Assembly: GCA_018056705.1 (NCBI GenBank)
Contig: JAGPFE010000010.1
Span: 1-64,000 of the forward strand
Source: Candidatus Hydrogenedentota bacterium
GTDB lineage: Bacteria > Hydrogenedentota > Hydrogenedentia > Hydrogenedentales > CAITNO01
DNA length: 64,000 nt
Direction: 5' to 3'
Under the pieces are notes generated by a model. It was not told the DNA's origin, did no database searches, and worked only from the letters and a program-made list of their open reading frames with translations. Shown in pieces: positions 16,043 to 25,706 of the stretch; positions within the stretch are counted from its first letter, which is position 1, and each line of letters opens with the position of its first letter. A program made the position numbers and the translations under genes.

Positions 16043-17181
16043 AACGACTTTTCTTTATTGCCGGGGAGCCTTCGGGGGACATGCATGCTGCCCGGCTGAT
16101 TGCCGCTATTCGGGATCGTCGTCCCGGCTGGCATGTTTCCGGTTACGGCGGGGAGCGCATGCGGGACGCGGGCATGGAACTCCGGTTTGACCTGGCCTCC
16201 ATGGCCGTGATGGGGATCGTTGAAGTGGTGCGACACCTGGGCACGATCCGTCACCTGTTCAACGATCTGCGGGACACGCTGGATCGGGAACGGCCTGACG
16301 CCCTCGTGCTGGTGGATTATCCGGGATTCAACCTCCGGGCGGCCGCGATGGCCCGGGACCGGAACATTCCCGTGATTTACTACATCAGTCCGCAGGTATG
16401 GGCCTGGAAAAAAAGGCGGATTCATACCATCGCGCGCGTCGTGGACCGGATGCTGGTGATTCTACCCTTTGAGCGGGAGCTTTACCAGAAAGTCGGCGTG
16501 CCCTGTGATTACGTGGGGCATCCGCTGCTGGACGATCCCTTTCTGGCCGATCCGCCCTCCCTGGAGGGACGGCCGCCCGTCCTGGCCGTGCTGCCGGGTA
16601 GCCGTGAACAGGAAATCCGTCGAATCGGGCCGGCCATGATGGAGACGGCCCGGCGATACCTGGAACGACATCCTGAAACGCGCCTGGTAAGCGCGGCCGT
16701 GGACGACGCGCGGGCGCGGCAGATCCGCGACATGGCCCCGGACCTGCCGCTGGAGGTCATGGTGAACGGCATGCGCGAAGTACTTGCCCAGGCCCGAGGC
16801 GCACTGGTCGCCTCGGGTACCGCCACCCTCCAGACTGCCCTTGCCGGCGTACCGATGCTTGTGGTATACCGGATGCATCCGGTGACGTTTCTGCTGGCGG
16901 CGTGCGTGGTGCGGGTACCCCATATTTCGCTGGTGAACCTGCTGGCCGGGCGGGAGATCGTGCCGGAAGTTCTCCAGGGCCGGGCCCGTCCGGACGTGTT
17001 GTTGCCTGCCTTGGAGTCCATCATGGCAACGGGGGATCGACGGGATCGCATGGCGCGCGACCTGCGGGAACTTCGGGAGCGACTCGGGGGACCGGGTGCC
17101 TCCGAACGCGCAGCTGAGATATTGATTCGCGCGGTGGAAGCCTACCCGCTGGAAACGGCGCGCGCGGGGACAACGGCATGA
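16039..17181 (+). CDS. lpxB: Lipid-A-disaccharide synthase
   Basis: A 380-residue GT19 enzyme that condenses UDP-2,3-diacylglucosamine with lipid X to form the lipid A disaccharide at the inner membrane. The N-terminal FIAGEPSGDMHAARL signature is clear. YYISPQVWAWKKRRI, LPFERELYQ and the GHPLLD motif follow, with GTATLQTAL and VYRMHPVTF in the C-terminal domain. The start is GTG 16039, overlapping the preceding stop, with GGGAG 7 nt upstream. The stop overlaps the polA ATG (ATGA). The tight lpxA-oxidoreductase-lpxB-polA arrangement implies cotranscription. Confidence 0.95.
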   Translation: MKRLFFIAGEPSGDMHAARLIAAIRDRRPGWHVSGYGGERMRDAGMELRFDLASMAVMGIVEVVRHLGTIRHLFNDLRDTLDRERPDALVLVDYPGFNLRAAAMARDRNIPVIYYISPQVWAWKKRRIHTIARVVDRMLVILPFERELYQKVGVPCDYVGHPLLDDPFLADPPSLEGRPPVLAVLPGSREQEIRRIGPAMMETARRYLERHPETRLVSAAVDDARARQIRDMAPDLPLEVMVNGMREVLAQARGALVASGTATLQTALAGVPMLVVYRMHPVTFLLAACVVRVPHISLVNLLAGREIVPEVLQGRARPDVLLPALESIMATGDRRDRMARDLRELRERLGGPGASERAAEILIRAVEAYPLETARAGTTA

Positions 17182-19970
17182 GTGAAACCCTGTACATTGT
17201 TGACGCGATGGCGTTCGCGTTCCGGGCGTTTTATGCCATCGGACGGCTCAGTGATGTTCGGGGGCGTCCCACGCATGCCATTTATGGACTGGCGCGGGTG
17301 CTGATGAAACTGGTGCGGGAACATCGTCCGGATTACCTTGCCGTGGTATTCGACGCGCCTGGTCCGACGTTCCGGGAAGAACGCTACGCGGCCTACAAGG
17401 CCAACCGGGACGCGACACCGGAAGACCTGCTGGAGCAGTTTCCCAGAATGCATGAACTGGTCCGGGCGATGGGGCTACCCCTTTTCTGCGTGGAGGGCGT
17501 GGAAGCGGATGACGTGATCGGCACCCTTGCTGAACAGGCCAGGATGGATGGGATTGAGGTGGTGATCGTCAGTGGTGACAAGGACCTGATGCAACTGGTC
17601 GGGGACAGGGTGCGCATGTTCGATCCGGGCAGGGACGACCAGGAAAAGTGGTATGGTCCCGCCGAGGTGCTGGAACGGTTCGGGACACTGCCTGAACGGG
17701 TTCCCGATGCCCTCGGCCTGATCGGAGACGCCTCCGACAACATCCCCGGGGTCAAGGGCATCGGTGAAAAAACCGCCAGGGAACTGATGCAGGCTTACGG
17801 TTCGCTCGAAAATCTCTACGCGCACCTGGAAGAAATAAAAGGCAAGAAGCGCGAATACCTGGACCGGGACCGCGAAAACGCTTTTTTGAGCCGTGAACTG
17901 GCAACCATCCGTCGGGATGTCCCTCTTCCCATGGGGCCGCGGGATTGCCGTCCTACCCCTCCCGATCCGGACGTCCTGCGCGCCCTGTTCGCGGAACTGG
18001 GATTCCGGTCCCTGCTGCCAGCCGCGGAACTGGAACCCTGCCCCATGGCCCCTGAGGCGCAACGGGAAACGCCCGGCGCCGATGCCGAGGCGTCGGCGGT
18101 TCAGGGCATGTTGTTTCCCGAAACGGACCGGTCTGAGCTCGACCGAGACTACCGACTGGTGACGACCGAAGCGGAACTTCGGGAAATGATCGACGAGTTG
18201 CGCTCGGCGGCATGTATCGCGGTGGATACCGAGACGACTTCAACCGATCCCATGTCCGCTGATCTTGTTGGTATTTCTTTTTCCCGTGAACCGTATAGGG
18301 GGTGGTATGTCCCGGTGGGACATCGACCTGAAGCATTGTGGGTTCATCGGAACAACGGACAGGAAGCGGTTTCCCAGTTGCCCGCGCGACAGGTTCTGGA
18401 AGCCCTGAAGCCCCTGCTGGAAGCGGATTACCCTGAAAAATGCGGTCATAATATCAAGTACGACATGATCGTGCTCGCCAACGCGGGCATTTCGCTGGGC
18501 GGGGTCACGTTTGACTCGATGATCGCGTCCTACTTGACAGATGGCGCCGAGGTCAGGCACAATTTGGATGAAGTCAGTCGACGTCACCTCGGCGTCACGC
18601 CGATTCCGATATCTTCCCTGATTGGAAAAGGAGCGTCGGCGGTTACCTTTGATCACGTTCCGGTAGACCGGGCCTGCGAATACGCCACGGAAGACGCGGA
18701 CCTCGCGTTGCGATTGCGGCACAGGCTGATGGACCTGGTCCGGCAGGGGGGAATGGAGTCCCTGTTCCGGGACGTGGAAATGCCCCTGGTGGGCATTCTG
18801 GCCCGAATGGAGATGGCGGGGGTGGCGTTGGACCTCGACCTGTTCAGCGTGTTGCGCAAGGAACTGGAAACCCAGCTCAACGGGTGCGTGCAGCGGATTT
18901 ACGCGCTGGCGGGCGGGGCGTTCAATATTAATTCACCCAAGCAGTTGCAGGAAATCCTGTTTGTCAGGCTGGGACTGACTCCCCGCCGGAAAACCAAGAC
19001 CGGCCTGTCCACGGACATGGATGTACTGGAGGAACTGGCGGCAGAACATGAACTGCCGGCACTGATACTAGAGTATCGTGGGCTGGAGAAACTGCGGAAT
19101 ACTTACGTGGACGCGCTGCCCCGGATGATCAACCCGAAAACCGGGCGGGTGCACACGTCCTTCAACCAGACGGTCACGGCGACCGGGCGGTTGTCGAGCA
19201 GCGACCCCAACCTGCAGAACATCCCGGTACGCACGGAACTCGGCCGCCGTATCCGGGAAGGGTTTGTGGCGGGGCGCCCGGACGGGGTGCTGGTTTCCGC
19301 CGATTATTCGCAGATCGAGTTGCGGCTGATGGCGCATTTTTCGGAGGATGAATCGTTGATCGCGGCGTTCAAGGCCGGAAAAGATATTCACCAGGCGACG
19401 GCGGCGCAAGTGTTCGGCGTGCCCCTGGACGCGGTAACGCCGGAAATGCGGCGACGGGCCAAAGCGGTTAACTTCGGCGTCATCTATGGCATCAGTGACT
19501 ACGGGCTGGCACAGAACCTGAGGGTGTCGCGTAAGGAAGCCGGTGAGTTTATCGAAAAGTATTTCGTTCTGTATCCCGGCGTAAAGCGATGGATGGAACA
19601 TGCCGTGGAAGTCGCCCGGACGCGGGGGTACGTGGAAACGTTGTTGGGCCGGCGCCGTTACATTCCGGATATCAACAGCCGGAACATGACCGTGCGGCGA
19701 GCAGCAGAGAGGATGGCCATCAACACGCCCGTGCAGGGATCGGCAGCGGATATCATCAAGCTGGCGATGGTCAAAGTGGACCCCATACTGAGAAAACTCG
19801 GCGCGAGCATGCTATTGCAGGTGCATGACGAACTGGTGGTGGAGGTTCCGCGGGAACAGGCTCAGGCCGTGGTGGACACCTTGACTGAAGTGATGTCCGG
19901 CGTGGTCCAGTTGCGGGTGCCCCTGCCCGTGGACGTGGGAGTTGGCGCGAACTGGGCGGCAGCGCACTGA
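17178..19970 (+). CDS. polA: DNA polymerase I
   Basis: A 930-residue enzyme of standard three-domain layout. Residues 1-290 form the 5' nuclease domain used to remove RNA primers and flaps. Residues about 320-510 form the 3'-5' proofreading domain with its acidic residues intact: DTET near 349, the HNIKYD motif near 423 and YATEDAD near 501. The polymerase domain follows, with motif A SADYSQIELR near 706, the O-helix region VNFGVIYGIS near 763 and motif C VHDELVVEV near 881. Many lineages have lost proofreading residues in Pol I; this one appears to keep them. It is translationally coupled to lpxB, an unusual neighbour. Confidence 0.97.
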   Translation: MSETLYIVDAMAFAFRAFYAIGRLSDVRGRPTHAIYGLARVLMKLVREHRPDYLAVVFDAPGPTFREERYAAYKANRDATPEDLLEQFPRMHELVRAMGLPLFCVEGVEADDVIGTLAEQARMDGIEVVIVSGDKDLMQLVGDRVRMFDPGRDDQEKWYGPAEVLERFGTLPERVPDALGLIGDASDNIPGVKGIGEKTARELMQAYGSLENLYAHLEEIKGKKREYLDRDRENAFLSRELATIRRDVPLPMGPRDCRPTPPDPDVLRALFAELGFRSLLPAAELEPCPMAPEAQRETPGADAEASAVQGMLFPETDRSELDRDYRLVTTEAELREMIDELRSAACIAVDTETTSTDPMSADLVGISFSREPYRGWYVPVGHRPEALWVHRNNGQEAVSQLPARQVLEALKPLLEADYPEKCGHNIKYDMIVLANAGISLGGVTFDSMIASYLTDGAEVRHNLDEVSRRHLGVTPIPISSLIGKGASAVTFDHVPVDRACEYATEDADLALRLRHRLMDLVRQGGMESLFRDVEMPLVGILARMEMAGVALDLDLFSVLRKELETQLNGCVQRIYALAGGAFNINSPKQLQEILFVRLGLTPRRKTKTGLSTDMDVLEELAAEHELPALILEYRGLEKLRNTYVDALPRMINPKTGRVHTSFNQTVTATGRLSSSDPNLQNIPVRTELGRRIREGFVAGRPDGVLVSADYSQIELRLMAHFSEDESLIAAFKAGKDIHQATAAQVFGVPLDAVTPEMRRRAKAVNFGVIYGISDYGLAQNLRVSRKEAGEFIEKYFVLYPGVKRWMEHAVEVARTRGYVETLLGRRRYIPDINSRNMTVRRAAERMAINTPVQGSAADIIKLAMVKVDPILRKLGASMLLQVHDELVVEVPREQAQAVVDTLTEVMSGVVQLRVPLPVDVGVGANWAAAH

Positions 19971-20129
19971 AGGAAAAAAGGTAACAGAACGCGGAACGGA
20001 TTGCATTGGAACGGAACGGTCAAGCATAATGACGCGCGCATTCCCTCCACGCAGGTCCATTCGGGCGGTCGTAAGAGTTAATTCAACACGGCGATTTTAC
20101 GCGAAACATTTTTCCGGGAAAGGAAAACC

Positions 20130-21587
20130 ATGACTGAAAACGGACACGCCGAACGCGGCAACAATTCCGGGTACAACAACAAGAACCAGGGACAGAAGAG
20201 GCGGTTTAACATGCAGCGCAACCAGCAGAATCGTTCTCAGCAGAAAGGACGAAGACCAGCGTCACCCGCCAGGAAGGCGCCGGTCCTGGATGTGGCCAAT
20301 GAACCCATGCCGGAAATCAATCCTGACGCTCCGGTGATTTCCATTACGGAACTGAAGCGCGCGCCGATGACCGTGCTCAATGAAATGGCGGAGCGGTTTG
20401 ATATTCCCGATTACTCCGGCATGAAGCGGCAGGACCTGATTTTCCACATCCTCCAGACCGCGCTGAATCAGAATAACGCGGCTTTCGGCGAGGGGACTAT
20501 CGAAATTCTGCCGGATGGATTTGGCTTCCTGCGTTCTCCCGACGCTTCGTATCTGCCGGGGCCGGACGATATTTACGTGTCCCCATCGCAGATCCGGAAA
20601 TTTGGCCTGCGTACCGGGGATACCGTGACGGGATATGTTCGTCCTCCCAAGGAAGGGGAGCGGTATTTCGCCTTGCTCAAGGTGGAGTCGGTGAATGGGG
20701 AAGATCCCGAAACGGCACACCACCGAATCAATTTCGACAACCTGACGCCCCTGCATCCCAACAACCGATTCCGCCTGGAAACGACCCAGGACGAAATCGC
20801 CATGCGCATCATGGACCTGATTTCTCCCATCGGCAAGGGACAGCGTGGCCTGATTGTCGCGGCTCCCTTCACGGGCAAGACGGTCCTGCTGCAGAAAATC
20901 GCCAACAGCATCACGAAGAATCATCCCGAATGCGTCGTGATTATCCTGCTTATCGACGAACGCCCCGAAGAAGTGACGGATATGCGTCGCTCTGTCAAGG
21001 CGGAAGTCATCGCGTCCACCTTCGATGAACCCCAGGAGCGGCACGTGCAGGTGTCGGAGATGGTGCTCAACAAGGCCAAGCGGCTGGTCGAGCACAAGAA
21101 GGATGTGGTTATCCTGCTGGATTCGATCACCCGCCTCGCCCGTGCCTACAATGCCATCGTGCCTTCCAGCGGCAAGGTTCTTTCCGGCGGCGTGGAAGCC
21201 AGTGCCCTGCAGCGCCCCAAGCGGTTCTTTGGAGCGGCCCGTAACGTGGAAGAGGGTGGGAGCCTTACTATCCTTGCCACGGCGCTCATCGAAACCGGCA
21301 GTCGCATGGATGACGTGATTTTCGAAGAATTCAAGGGCACGGGAAACATGGAATTGCATCTGGATCGCCGGTTGATGGAAAAGCGTATCTTCCCGGCCAT
21401 CGACGTGGTGAAATCCCGTACCCGCAAGGAAGAATTGCTGTTGACGCCGGAGGAACAGGAACGGATCTGGGTCCTGCTGCGCGTACTCAGTTCCATGGAA
21501 ACCGCCGAGGCCACCGAGGCCCTCATCAACAAGCTCAGAAAAACGAAGAATAACGAAGAATTTCTGGCCATGATGCAGAAAATGTGA
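20130..21587 (+). CDS. rho: Transcription termination factor Rho
   Basis: A 485-residue RNA-dependent ATPase that terminates transcription. The first 55 residues are rich in Asn, Gln, Arg and Lys and are probably disordered. The Rho N-domain then begins near [10 protein letters not shown], and the cold-shock-like RNA-binding domain contains [12 protein letters not shown]. The ATPase core has the P-loop VAAPFTGKT near 245, where most Rho proteins read PPKAGKT-like sequences. It also has [15 protein letters not shown], the [13 protein letters not shown] Walker B/Q-loop region and the [21 protein letters not shown]-loop region. AAAGGA precedes the ATG. The 159-bp leader holds no recognised element, though Rho genes are often autoregulated. 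Confidence 0.96.
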   Translation: MTENGHAERGNNSGYNNKNQGQKRRFNMQRNQQNRSQQKGRRPASPARKAPVLDVANEPMPEINPDAPVISITELKRAPMTVLNEMAERFDIPDYSGMKRQDLIFHILQTALNQNNAAFGEGTIEILPDGFGFLRSPDASYLPGPDDIYVSPSQIRKFGLRTGDTVTGYVRPPKEGERYFALLKVESVNGEDPETAHHRINFDNLTPLHPNNRFRLETTQDEIAMRIMDLISPIGKGQRGLIVAAPFTGKTVLLQKIANSITKNHPECVVIILLIDERPEEVTDMRRSVKAEVIASTFDEPQERHVQVSEMVLNKAKRLVEHKKDVVILLDSITRLARAYNAIVPSSGKVLSGGVEASALQRPKRFFGAARNVEEGGSLTILATALIETGSRMDDVIFEEFKGTGNMELHLDRRLMEKRIFPAIDVVKSRTRKEELLLTPEEQERIWVLLRVLSSMETAEATEALINKLRKTKNNEEFLAMMQKM

Positions 21588-21679
21588 CGCGCGCGGTAAA
21601 AATCAGTAAGATAAGCGTGCGGTCTTTGGTAAAACCGGAAGTCTCGTGAAAGATCCATTAACTTTCCGGAGAATTGACC

Positions 21680-21826
21680 ATGCAGAGTAAGGGCGTGCTG
21701 ACGGCGGCTAGCATTCTGATCGATGGCGTGGGGCGGTTGCTGCTCTTGCCCATCGAAATGATCCTGCGGCTCATTGTGCTTCCGTTCTACGTGATCAGCG
21801 CGATGTTCGATCCCACCACACCCTGA
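21680..21826 (+). CDS. Small hydrophobic 48-residue protein, function unknown
   Basis: An open frame of 49 codons, including the stop, lies in the gap between rho and tlyA. A GGAGA ribosome site sits 8 nt before the ATG. The product starts [20 protein letters not shown] and has a hydrophobic Leu/Ile/Val-rich stretch from about residue 18 to 40, then ends in DPTTP. It could be a single-pass or amphipathic membrane microprotein. No homologue is recognised. Strong initiation signals and a coding-like composition support it, but a 48-codon frame can arise by chance. Confidence 0.55.
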   Translation: MQSKGVLTAASILIDGVGRLLLLPIEMILRLIVLPFYVISAMFDPTTP

Positions 21827-21851
21827 CCAGGGGCGAGATTCCATCGGGCGA

Positions 21852-22610
21852 ATGGGCGCGGAACGACTGGATATCCTGGTCCAGAAACGGTTCGGGTTGA
21901 CCCGCGCCCGGGCGCAGGCCCTGGTTCGCGAGGGCAGGGTCATGGATGATTCCGGCCAGGTGCTGGATAAGCCCGGCGCGCGCGTGTCTGAGGGGATTTC
22001 TCTAAGGTTACGCGAAGGGCCTCGCTATGTCAGCCGGGGGGGCGAGAAACTCGAGGCAGCGTTCACGGCGTTTTCCCTGGACGTGACGGGAAAGGTGTGC
22101 CTGGATGTGGGCGCTTCCACGGGGGGATTTACCGATTGCCTGCTGGCCCATGGCGCGCGGCTGGTGCATGCCGTGGACGTTGGATATGGCCAATTGGACT
22201 GGAAACTGCGTCAGGATTCCAGGGTGATCGTGCTGGAGCGCCGGAATATCCGGTTTCTCGAATCCAGCGATCTGCGGGAGCCCCCCGAATTTTTCACGGT
22301 GGACTGTTCCTTCATTTCTCTGCGCCTGGTGTTGCCCGCCGTTCGGAAGCTCGTGACGCCAGCCGCTCAGGGCGTGGTCCTTATAAAGCCGCAGTTTGAA
22401 GCAGGTCGTGAGAAGGTCGGACGGGGTGGCGTGGTCCGCGATCCGGCAGTGCACGAAACCGTCATCGACGCGGTCCGCCAGTGCGCGCGGAACCACGGTT
22501 ATGCTGGCTTCGACGTGATTCCATCTCCTCTCCTTGGGCCTGCGGGCAACCGCGAATTCCTGGCGTGGCTATACCCATTGCTGGATAACCCGGCACGCGA
22601 TCATCAATAA
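21852..22610 (+). CDS. tlyA: TlyA-family rRNA methyltransferase (hemolysin A family)
   Basis: A 252-residue protein with an N-terminal S4 RNA-binding domain (about 4-60) and an FtsJ-like SAM methyltransferase domain. In mycobacteria TlyA makes 2'-O-methylcytidines in 16S and 23S rRNA. Visible motifs are [20 protein letters not shown] in the S4 domain, [11 protein letters not shown] at the junction, the SAM loop [16 protein letters not shown] and VDCSFISL. The Lys-containing [11 protein letters not shown] comes near residue 180. It precedes recN by 31 bp, and tlyA-recN proximity recurs in many bacteria. The methylated nucleotide is not predictable here. Confidence 0.93.
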   Translation: MGAERLDILVQKRFGLTRARAQALVREGRVMDDSGQVLDKPGARVSEGISLRLREGPRYVSRGGEKLEAAFTAFSLDVTGKVCLDVGASTGGFTDCLLAHGARLVHAVDVGYGQLDWKLRQDSRVIVLERRNIRFLESSDLREPPEFFTVDCSFISLRLVLPAVRKLVTPAAQGVVLIKPQFEAGREKVGRGGVVRDPAVHETVIDAVRQCARNHGYAGFDVIPSPLLGPAGNREFLAWLYPLLDNPARDHQ

Positions 22611-22641
22611 TATGTAACGGCCTCCGGCCTGAGGTGGTGCC

Positions 22642-24312
22642 ATGCTCGAAGTGTTGCGCGTGCGGAATCTCGCCCTCATCGACAACCTTGAAGTAGTATT
22701 CCGGCCCGGTTTCAATGTCATCACGGGAGAAACCGGGGCAGGCAAATCCATCGTGGTGCACGCGCTTGGATTGGTGCTTGGCGCTCGGGCTTCGGCGGAA
22801 GTTATCCGTTCCGGTGAGGATAGCGCGCGGGTGGAAGCCGTATTCAGGGTGGAACGGGTGTCGCCCGGGCTGCGGGATATCCTTGTGGACCAGGAACTGG
22901 AGCTGGACGAAGACGCCCTGTACCTCACGCGGGTGATCAACGCGGATGGACGGAGCCGCGCGCGGGTAGGTGACCGAATGGTTCCGGTGTCCGTGCTGGC
23001 GGCCATCGGGGAGGAACTGGTGGACTTGCATGGACAGCACGAACACCAGTCCCTGTTGAAGCCGGATTGCCAGAGGCAGTTGCTGGACCGTTTCGCGGGC
23101 ACGGAAGACCTTGCCACGGGGGTCCGCGAGCGGGTGAGCGAACTTGGCCGCCTGAATGAGGAACTGGCTGACCTGCTCCGGGAAGACCAGGATCGCCAGA
23201 GACGTGTGGATCTATTGCGGCACGAGTATGAAGAAATACGACGCGCCGAACTGGATCCCGCCGAGGAAGACACCCTGAAAACTGCCCTAAACCGGGCGGT
23301 GCACGCCGAACGACTCTTCAGTCTCGCGGGCCGGACCTATACGGCCCTGTACGGGGCGGAGGACGGCACTTCCGCACTGGACCGGGTGGACGAAGCCCTG
23401 CGACTTCTAGAGGAACTCGCGACGATCGACGCCGGATTCGGTGAATTCATTCGCCAGTTGGAAGACGCCCGGGCAATCATTGATACCGTGTCGGAGGCAT
23501 TGCGCCGTCACGCGGACCGCGATACCTTCGATCCCGCCGAGCTGGACGCCATGCAGCGGCGGATGGCCCTGATCAATGATCTGAAACGCAAGTACGGCGC
23601 CACCGTGCGGGATGTTCTGGAATACGGCGAAAAGGCCGCCGCGGAGATCGCGCGGTTCGAAACCCGCAAAACCCAGGTGGCCGCGCTGGAAAAACAGATT
23701 GAGCAGGTCCGGTCGGCAGTCACGCGACTTGCTGAAGAATTGAGCGGAAAACGCGGCCAGGTGGCCTCGGAACTGGCCCGACGGGTGATGACTGAACTTC
23801 ATATGCTGGGCATGAAAGGCGCGCGGTTTGAGGTTGGGTTTGAAACCATTCCGCTTTGTGCCCACGGTGTCGACGCCATTACGTTTCTTCTCGCCGCCAA
23901 CGCCGGGGAGCCGCTCAAATCGCTTCGGCAGGTGGCTTCCGGCGGGGAAATCTCCCGGATCATGCTGGCCCTCAAGACCGTTTTTGCCGCGGTGGACGAT
24001 GTGGAGACGCTGATCTTCGACGAAATCGACGCGGGGGTCGGGGGGGCGACGGCTCGGGCCGTCGGCGATAAAATGGCCGACCTTGGATCGCGCCGGCAGG
24101 TACTGTGCGTGACGCATCTGCCCCAGATTGCCAGCCGGGCGTCCGCGCACTTTGTCGTCCGCAAGGAACAGGACGGTGAACGCGTCGTGACCCGCCTGCG
24201 AGAGGTGACCGGCCGGGAACGGGAAGAAGAACTCGCGCGCATGCTCTCCGGCGTCGTGGATGACACATCCCTGGTTCACGCCCGGGCCCTGCTGTCTCCG
24301 AGGACGGGATGA
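22642..24312 (+). CDS. recN: DNA repair protein RecN
   Basis: A 556-residue SMC-like ATPase of double-strand break repair. The N-terminal Walker A GETGAGKSIVV is at about residues 30-40. A Q-loop-type VDLHGQHEHQSLL follows, then a coiled-coil region at about 150-365. The C-terminal half has the ABC signature VASGGEISRIMLALK and Walker B LIFDEIDAGVGG. The D/H-loop part contains CVTHLPQIASRA. Length and order fit the family. GAGG lies about 7 nt before the ATG. It is in a same-strand group with tlyA and the LOG-like gene. In many genomes recN sits with xseA, xseB, ispA and tlyA; most of those genes are within 9 kb here but rearranged. Confidence 0.96.
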   Translation: MLEVLRVRNLALIDNLEVVFRPGFNVITGETGAGKSIVVHALGLVLGARASAEVIRSGEDSARVEAVFRVERVSPGLRDILVDQELELDEDALYLTRVINADGRSRARVGDRMVPVSVLAAIGEELVDLHGQHEHQSLLKPDCQRQLLDRFAGTEDLATGVRERVSELGRLNEELADLLREDQDRQRRVDLLRHEYEEIRRAELDPAEEDTLKTALNRAVHAERLFSLAGRTYTALYGAEDGTSALDRVDEALRLLEELATIDAGFGEFIRQLEDARAIIDTVSEALRRHADRDTFDPAELDAMQRRMALINDLKRKYGATVRDVLEYGEKAAAEIARFETRKTQVAALEKQIEQVRSAVTRLAEELSGKRGQVASELARRVMTELHMLGMKGARFEVGFETIPLCAHGVDAITFLLAANAGEPLKSLRQVASGGEISRIMLALKTVFAAVDDVETLIFDEIDAGVGGATARAVGDKMADLGSRRQVLCVTHLPQIASRASAHFVVRKEQDGERVVTRLREVTGREREEELARMLSGVVDDTSLVHARALLSPRTG

Positions 24313-24345
24313 TTCAGGGGTAGCCTAGACTGAAAGGAGCGCGGT

Positions 24346-24924
24346 ATGCATTGCGGACTGATCAAGATCGGTGTCATGGGTTCCGCCGGCGGCGTCATGG
24401 ATCCTGACCTGATGGAAAAGTGCCGGGAACTGGGCAGGGCCATTGCCGACGAAGGATGCGCCATCCTCACCGGAGGTTGTCCGGGATTACCGCACCAGGC
24501 GGTAATCGGGTGCAAGGAACGGGGAGGCATTACGATTGGCGTTTCTCCCGCGTTGAGTCTGCAGGAGCATGTGGCGGTATACCAGAGCCCGACCGACCAT
24601 ATCGACGTGATGATTTATACCGGTTCCGGCCTGATGGGACGCGAGGTGATTGGTGTTCGCAGTTGTGACATCATCATTATTGTGGGCGGTCGGTCTGGAA
24701 CCCTCGGCGAATTCGCCATCGCGTACGACGAAGGGCGCATCATCGGGGTTCTGCAGGGATCCGGGGGTGTCGCGGACGCGTTGCGACTCATGTTGCCCTA
24801 TATCCAGAAGTCGACCGGTTCCAGGGTGCTGTGGGACGAGTCTCCCCGGGAACTCGTCCGCCGATGCGTGGCGGAGTTCAAGGCGAATCCTCCAGTTATT
24901 CTGCCCCGGGAATCGGCTGGCTGA
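24346..24924 (+). CDS. LOG/SLOG-family Rossmann nucleotide-binding protein (TIGR00725-like)
   Basis: A 192-residue protein of the lysine-decarboxylase-like LOG superfamily. The Rossmann start IGVMGSAGG is near residue 8. LTGGCPGLPHQAVIG follows, and the glycine-rich phosphate-binding block VGGRSGTLGEF replaces the PGGxGT motif of true LOG enzymes. Family members bind or cleave nucleotide phosphates, but this subgroup has no firmly known substrate. A strong AAAGGAG site lies before the ATG. The gene is 33 bp after recN and about 90 bp before pyrF on the same strand, so a nucleotide-related role is plausible but unproven. Confidence 0.83.
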   Translation: MHCGLIKIGVMGSAGGVMDPDLMEKCRELGRAIADEGCAILTGGCPGLPHQAVIGCKERGGITIGVSPALSLQEHVAVYQSPTDHIDVMIYTGSGLMGREVIGVRSCDIIIIVGGRSGTLGEFAIAYDEGRIIGVLQGSGGVADALRLMLPYIQKSTGSRVLWDESPRELVRRCVAEFKANPPVILPRESAG

Positions 24925-25016
24925 TCCCGCGTGCTTTTTGGCCGGTGTCCGCGCGCGCTGATATGATTACATCATGAGCGGAACGGGGGCTTTTGTTCAG
25001 CAAGCGGGTGTCTGTC

Positions 25017-25706
25017 ATGGCCGATCTTATTGTGGTACTGGATGTGGATTCCACGAGTGAAGCCCTTCGCATTGTCGAACAATGCGAAGGGTGCGCGTGG
25101 TTCAAGGTGGGGGCCCAGTTGTTCACCCGGGAAGGGCCGGACATGGTGCGGCGACTGGTGGAAATGGGCCGGCGGGTGATGCTGGACCTCAAGTTTCACG
25201 ATATCCCGAATACGGTATCGGCTGCCGCGCGGGCAGCCGCGGATCTTGGGGCGTCCCTGGCCACCCTGCACGCCACGGGGGGGAAGCGCATGATCGCGGC
25301 CGCCCGCGAGGCCGTGGAGGGCACCTCCCTTCGGTTGCTGGCCGTGACCGTCCTGACCAGCCTGACCGCCGAGGAACTTCACGATGAAGTGGGCGTGCGG
25401 GAGACCCCGGCGGAGGCGGTGAGCCGGCTGGCCCGGCAGTCCGTGGAAGCGGGGGCTCATGGTATTGTGTGTTCACCCAGGGAGGCGGCAATGGTTCGGC
25501 AGGTTGTCGGCCCGGATGCCCTCGTGGTGACGCCGGGCGTGCGGCCGACCTGGGCGGAGACTGGTGACCAGCGGCGGGTAATGACACCGCGGGAAGCGGT
25601 CGAAGCAGGCGCTTCCATGATCGTGGTGGGACGTCCGATTCTGGATCATCCCAACCCTGCCGAAGCGGTCCGGATGATCCTGCGGGAGATGAACGGTGCT
25701 TCCTGA
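25017..25706 (+). CDS. pyrF: Orotidine 5'-phosphate decarboxylase
   Basis: A 229-residue enzyme that converts OMP to UMP, the last step of de novo UMP synthesis. The N-terminal VVLDVDST carries the substrate-contacting Asp. WFKVGAQLFTREG follows, and the catalytic DLKFHDIPNTV tetrad motif is intact near residue 60. VTPGVRPTW and the phosphate-binding IVVGRPIL lie near the C-terminus. ATG 25017 matches the family start although its ribosome site is weak. The last codons overlap the pyrE GTG start by 11 bp. It lies 11 kb from pyrRBC, so the pathway is divided between two clusters. Confidence 0.95.
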   Translation: MADLIVVLDVDSTSEALRIVEQCEGCAWFKVGAQLFTREGPDMVRRLVEMGRRVMLDLKFHDIPNTVSAAARAAADLGASLATLHATGGKRMIAAAREAVEGTSLRLLAVTVLTSLTAEELHDEVGVRETPAEAVSRLARQSVEAGAHGIVCSPREAAMVRQVVGPDALVVTPGVRPTWAETGDQRRVMTPREAVEAGASMIVVGRPILDHPNPAEAVRMILREMNGAS

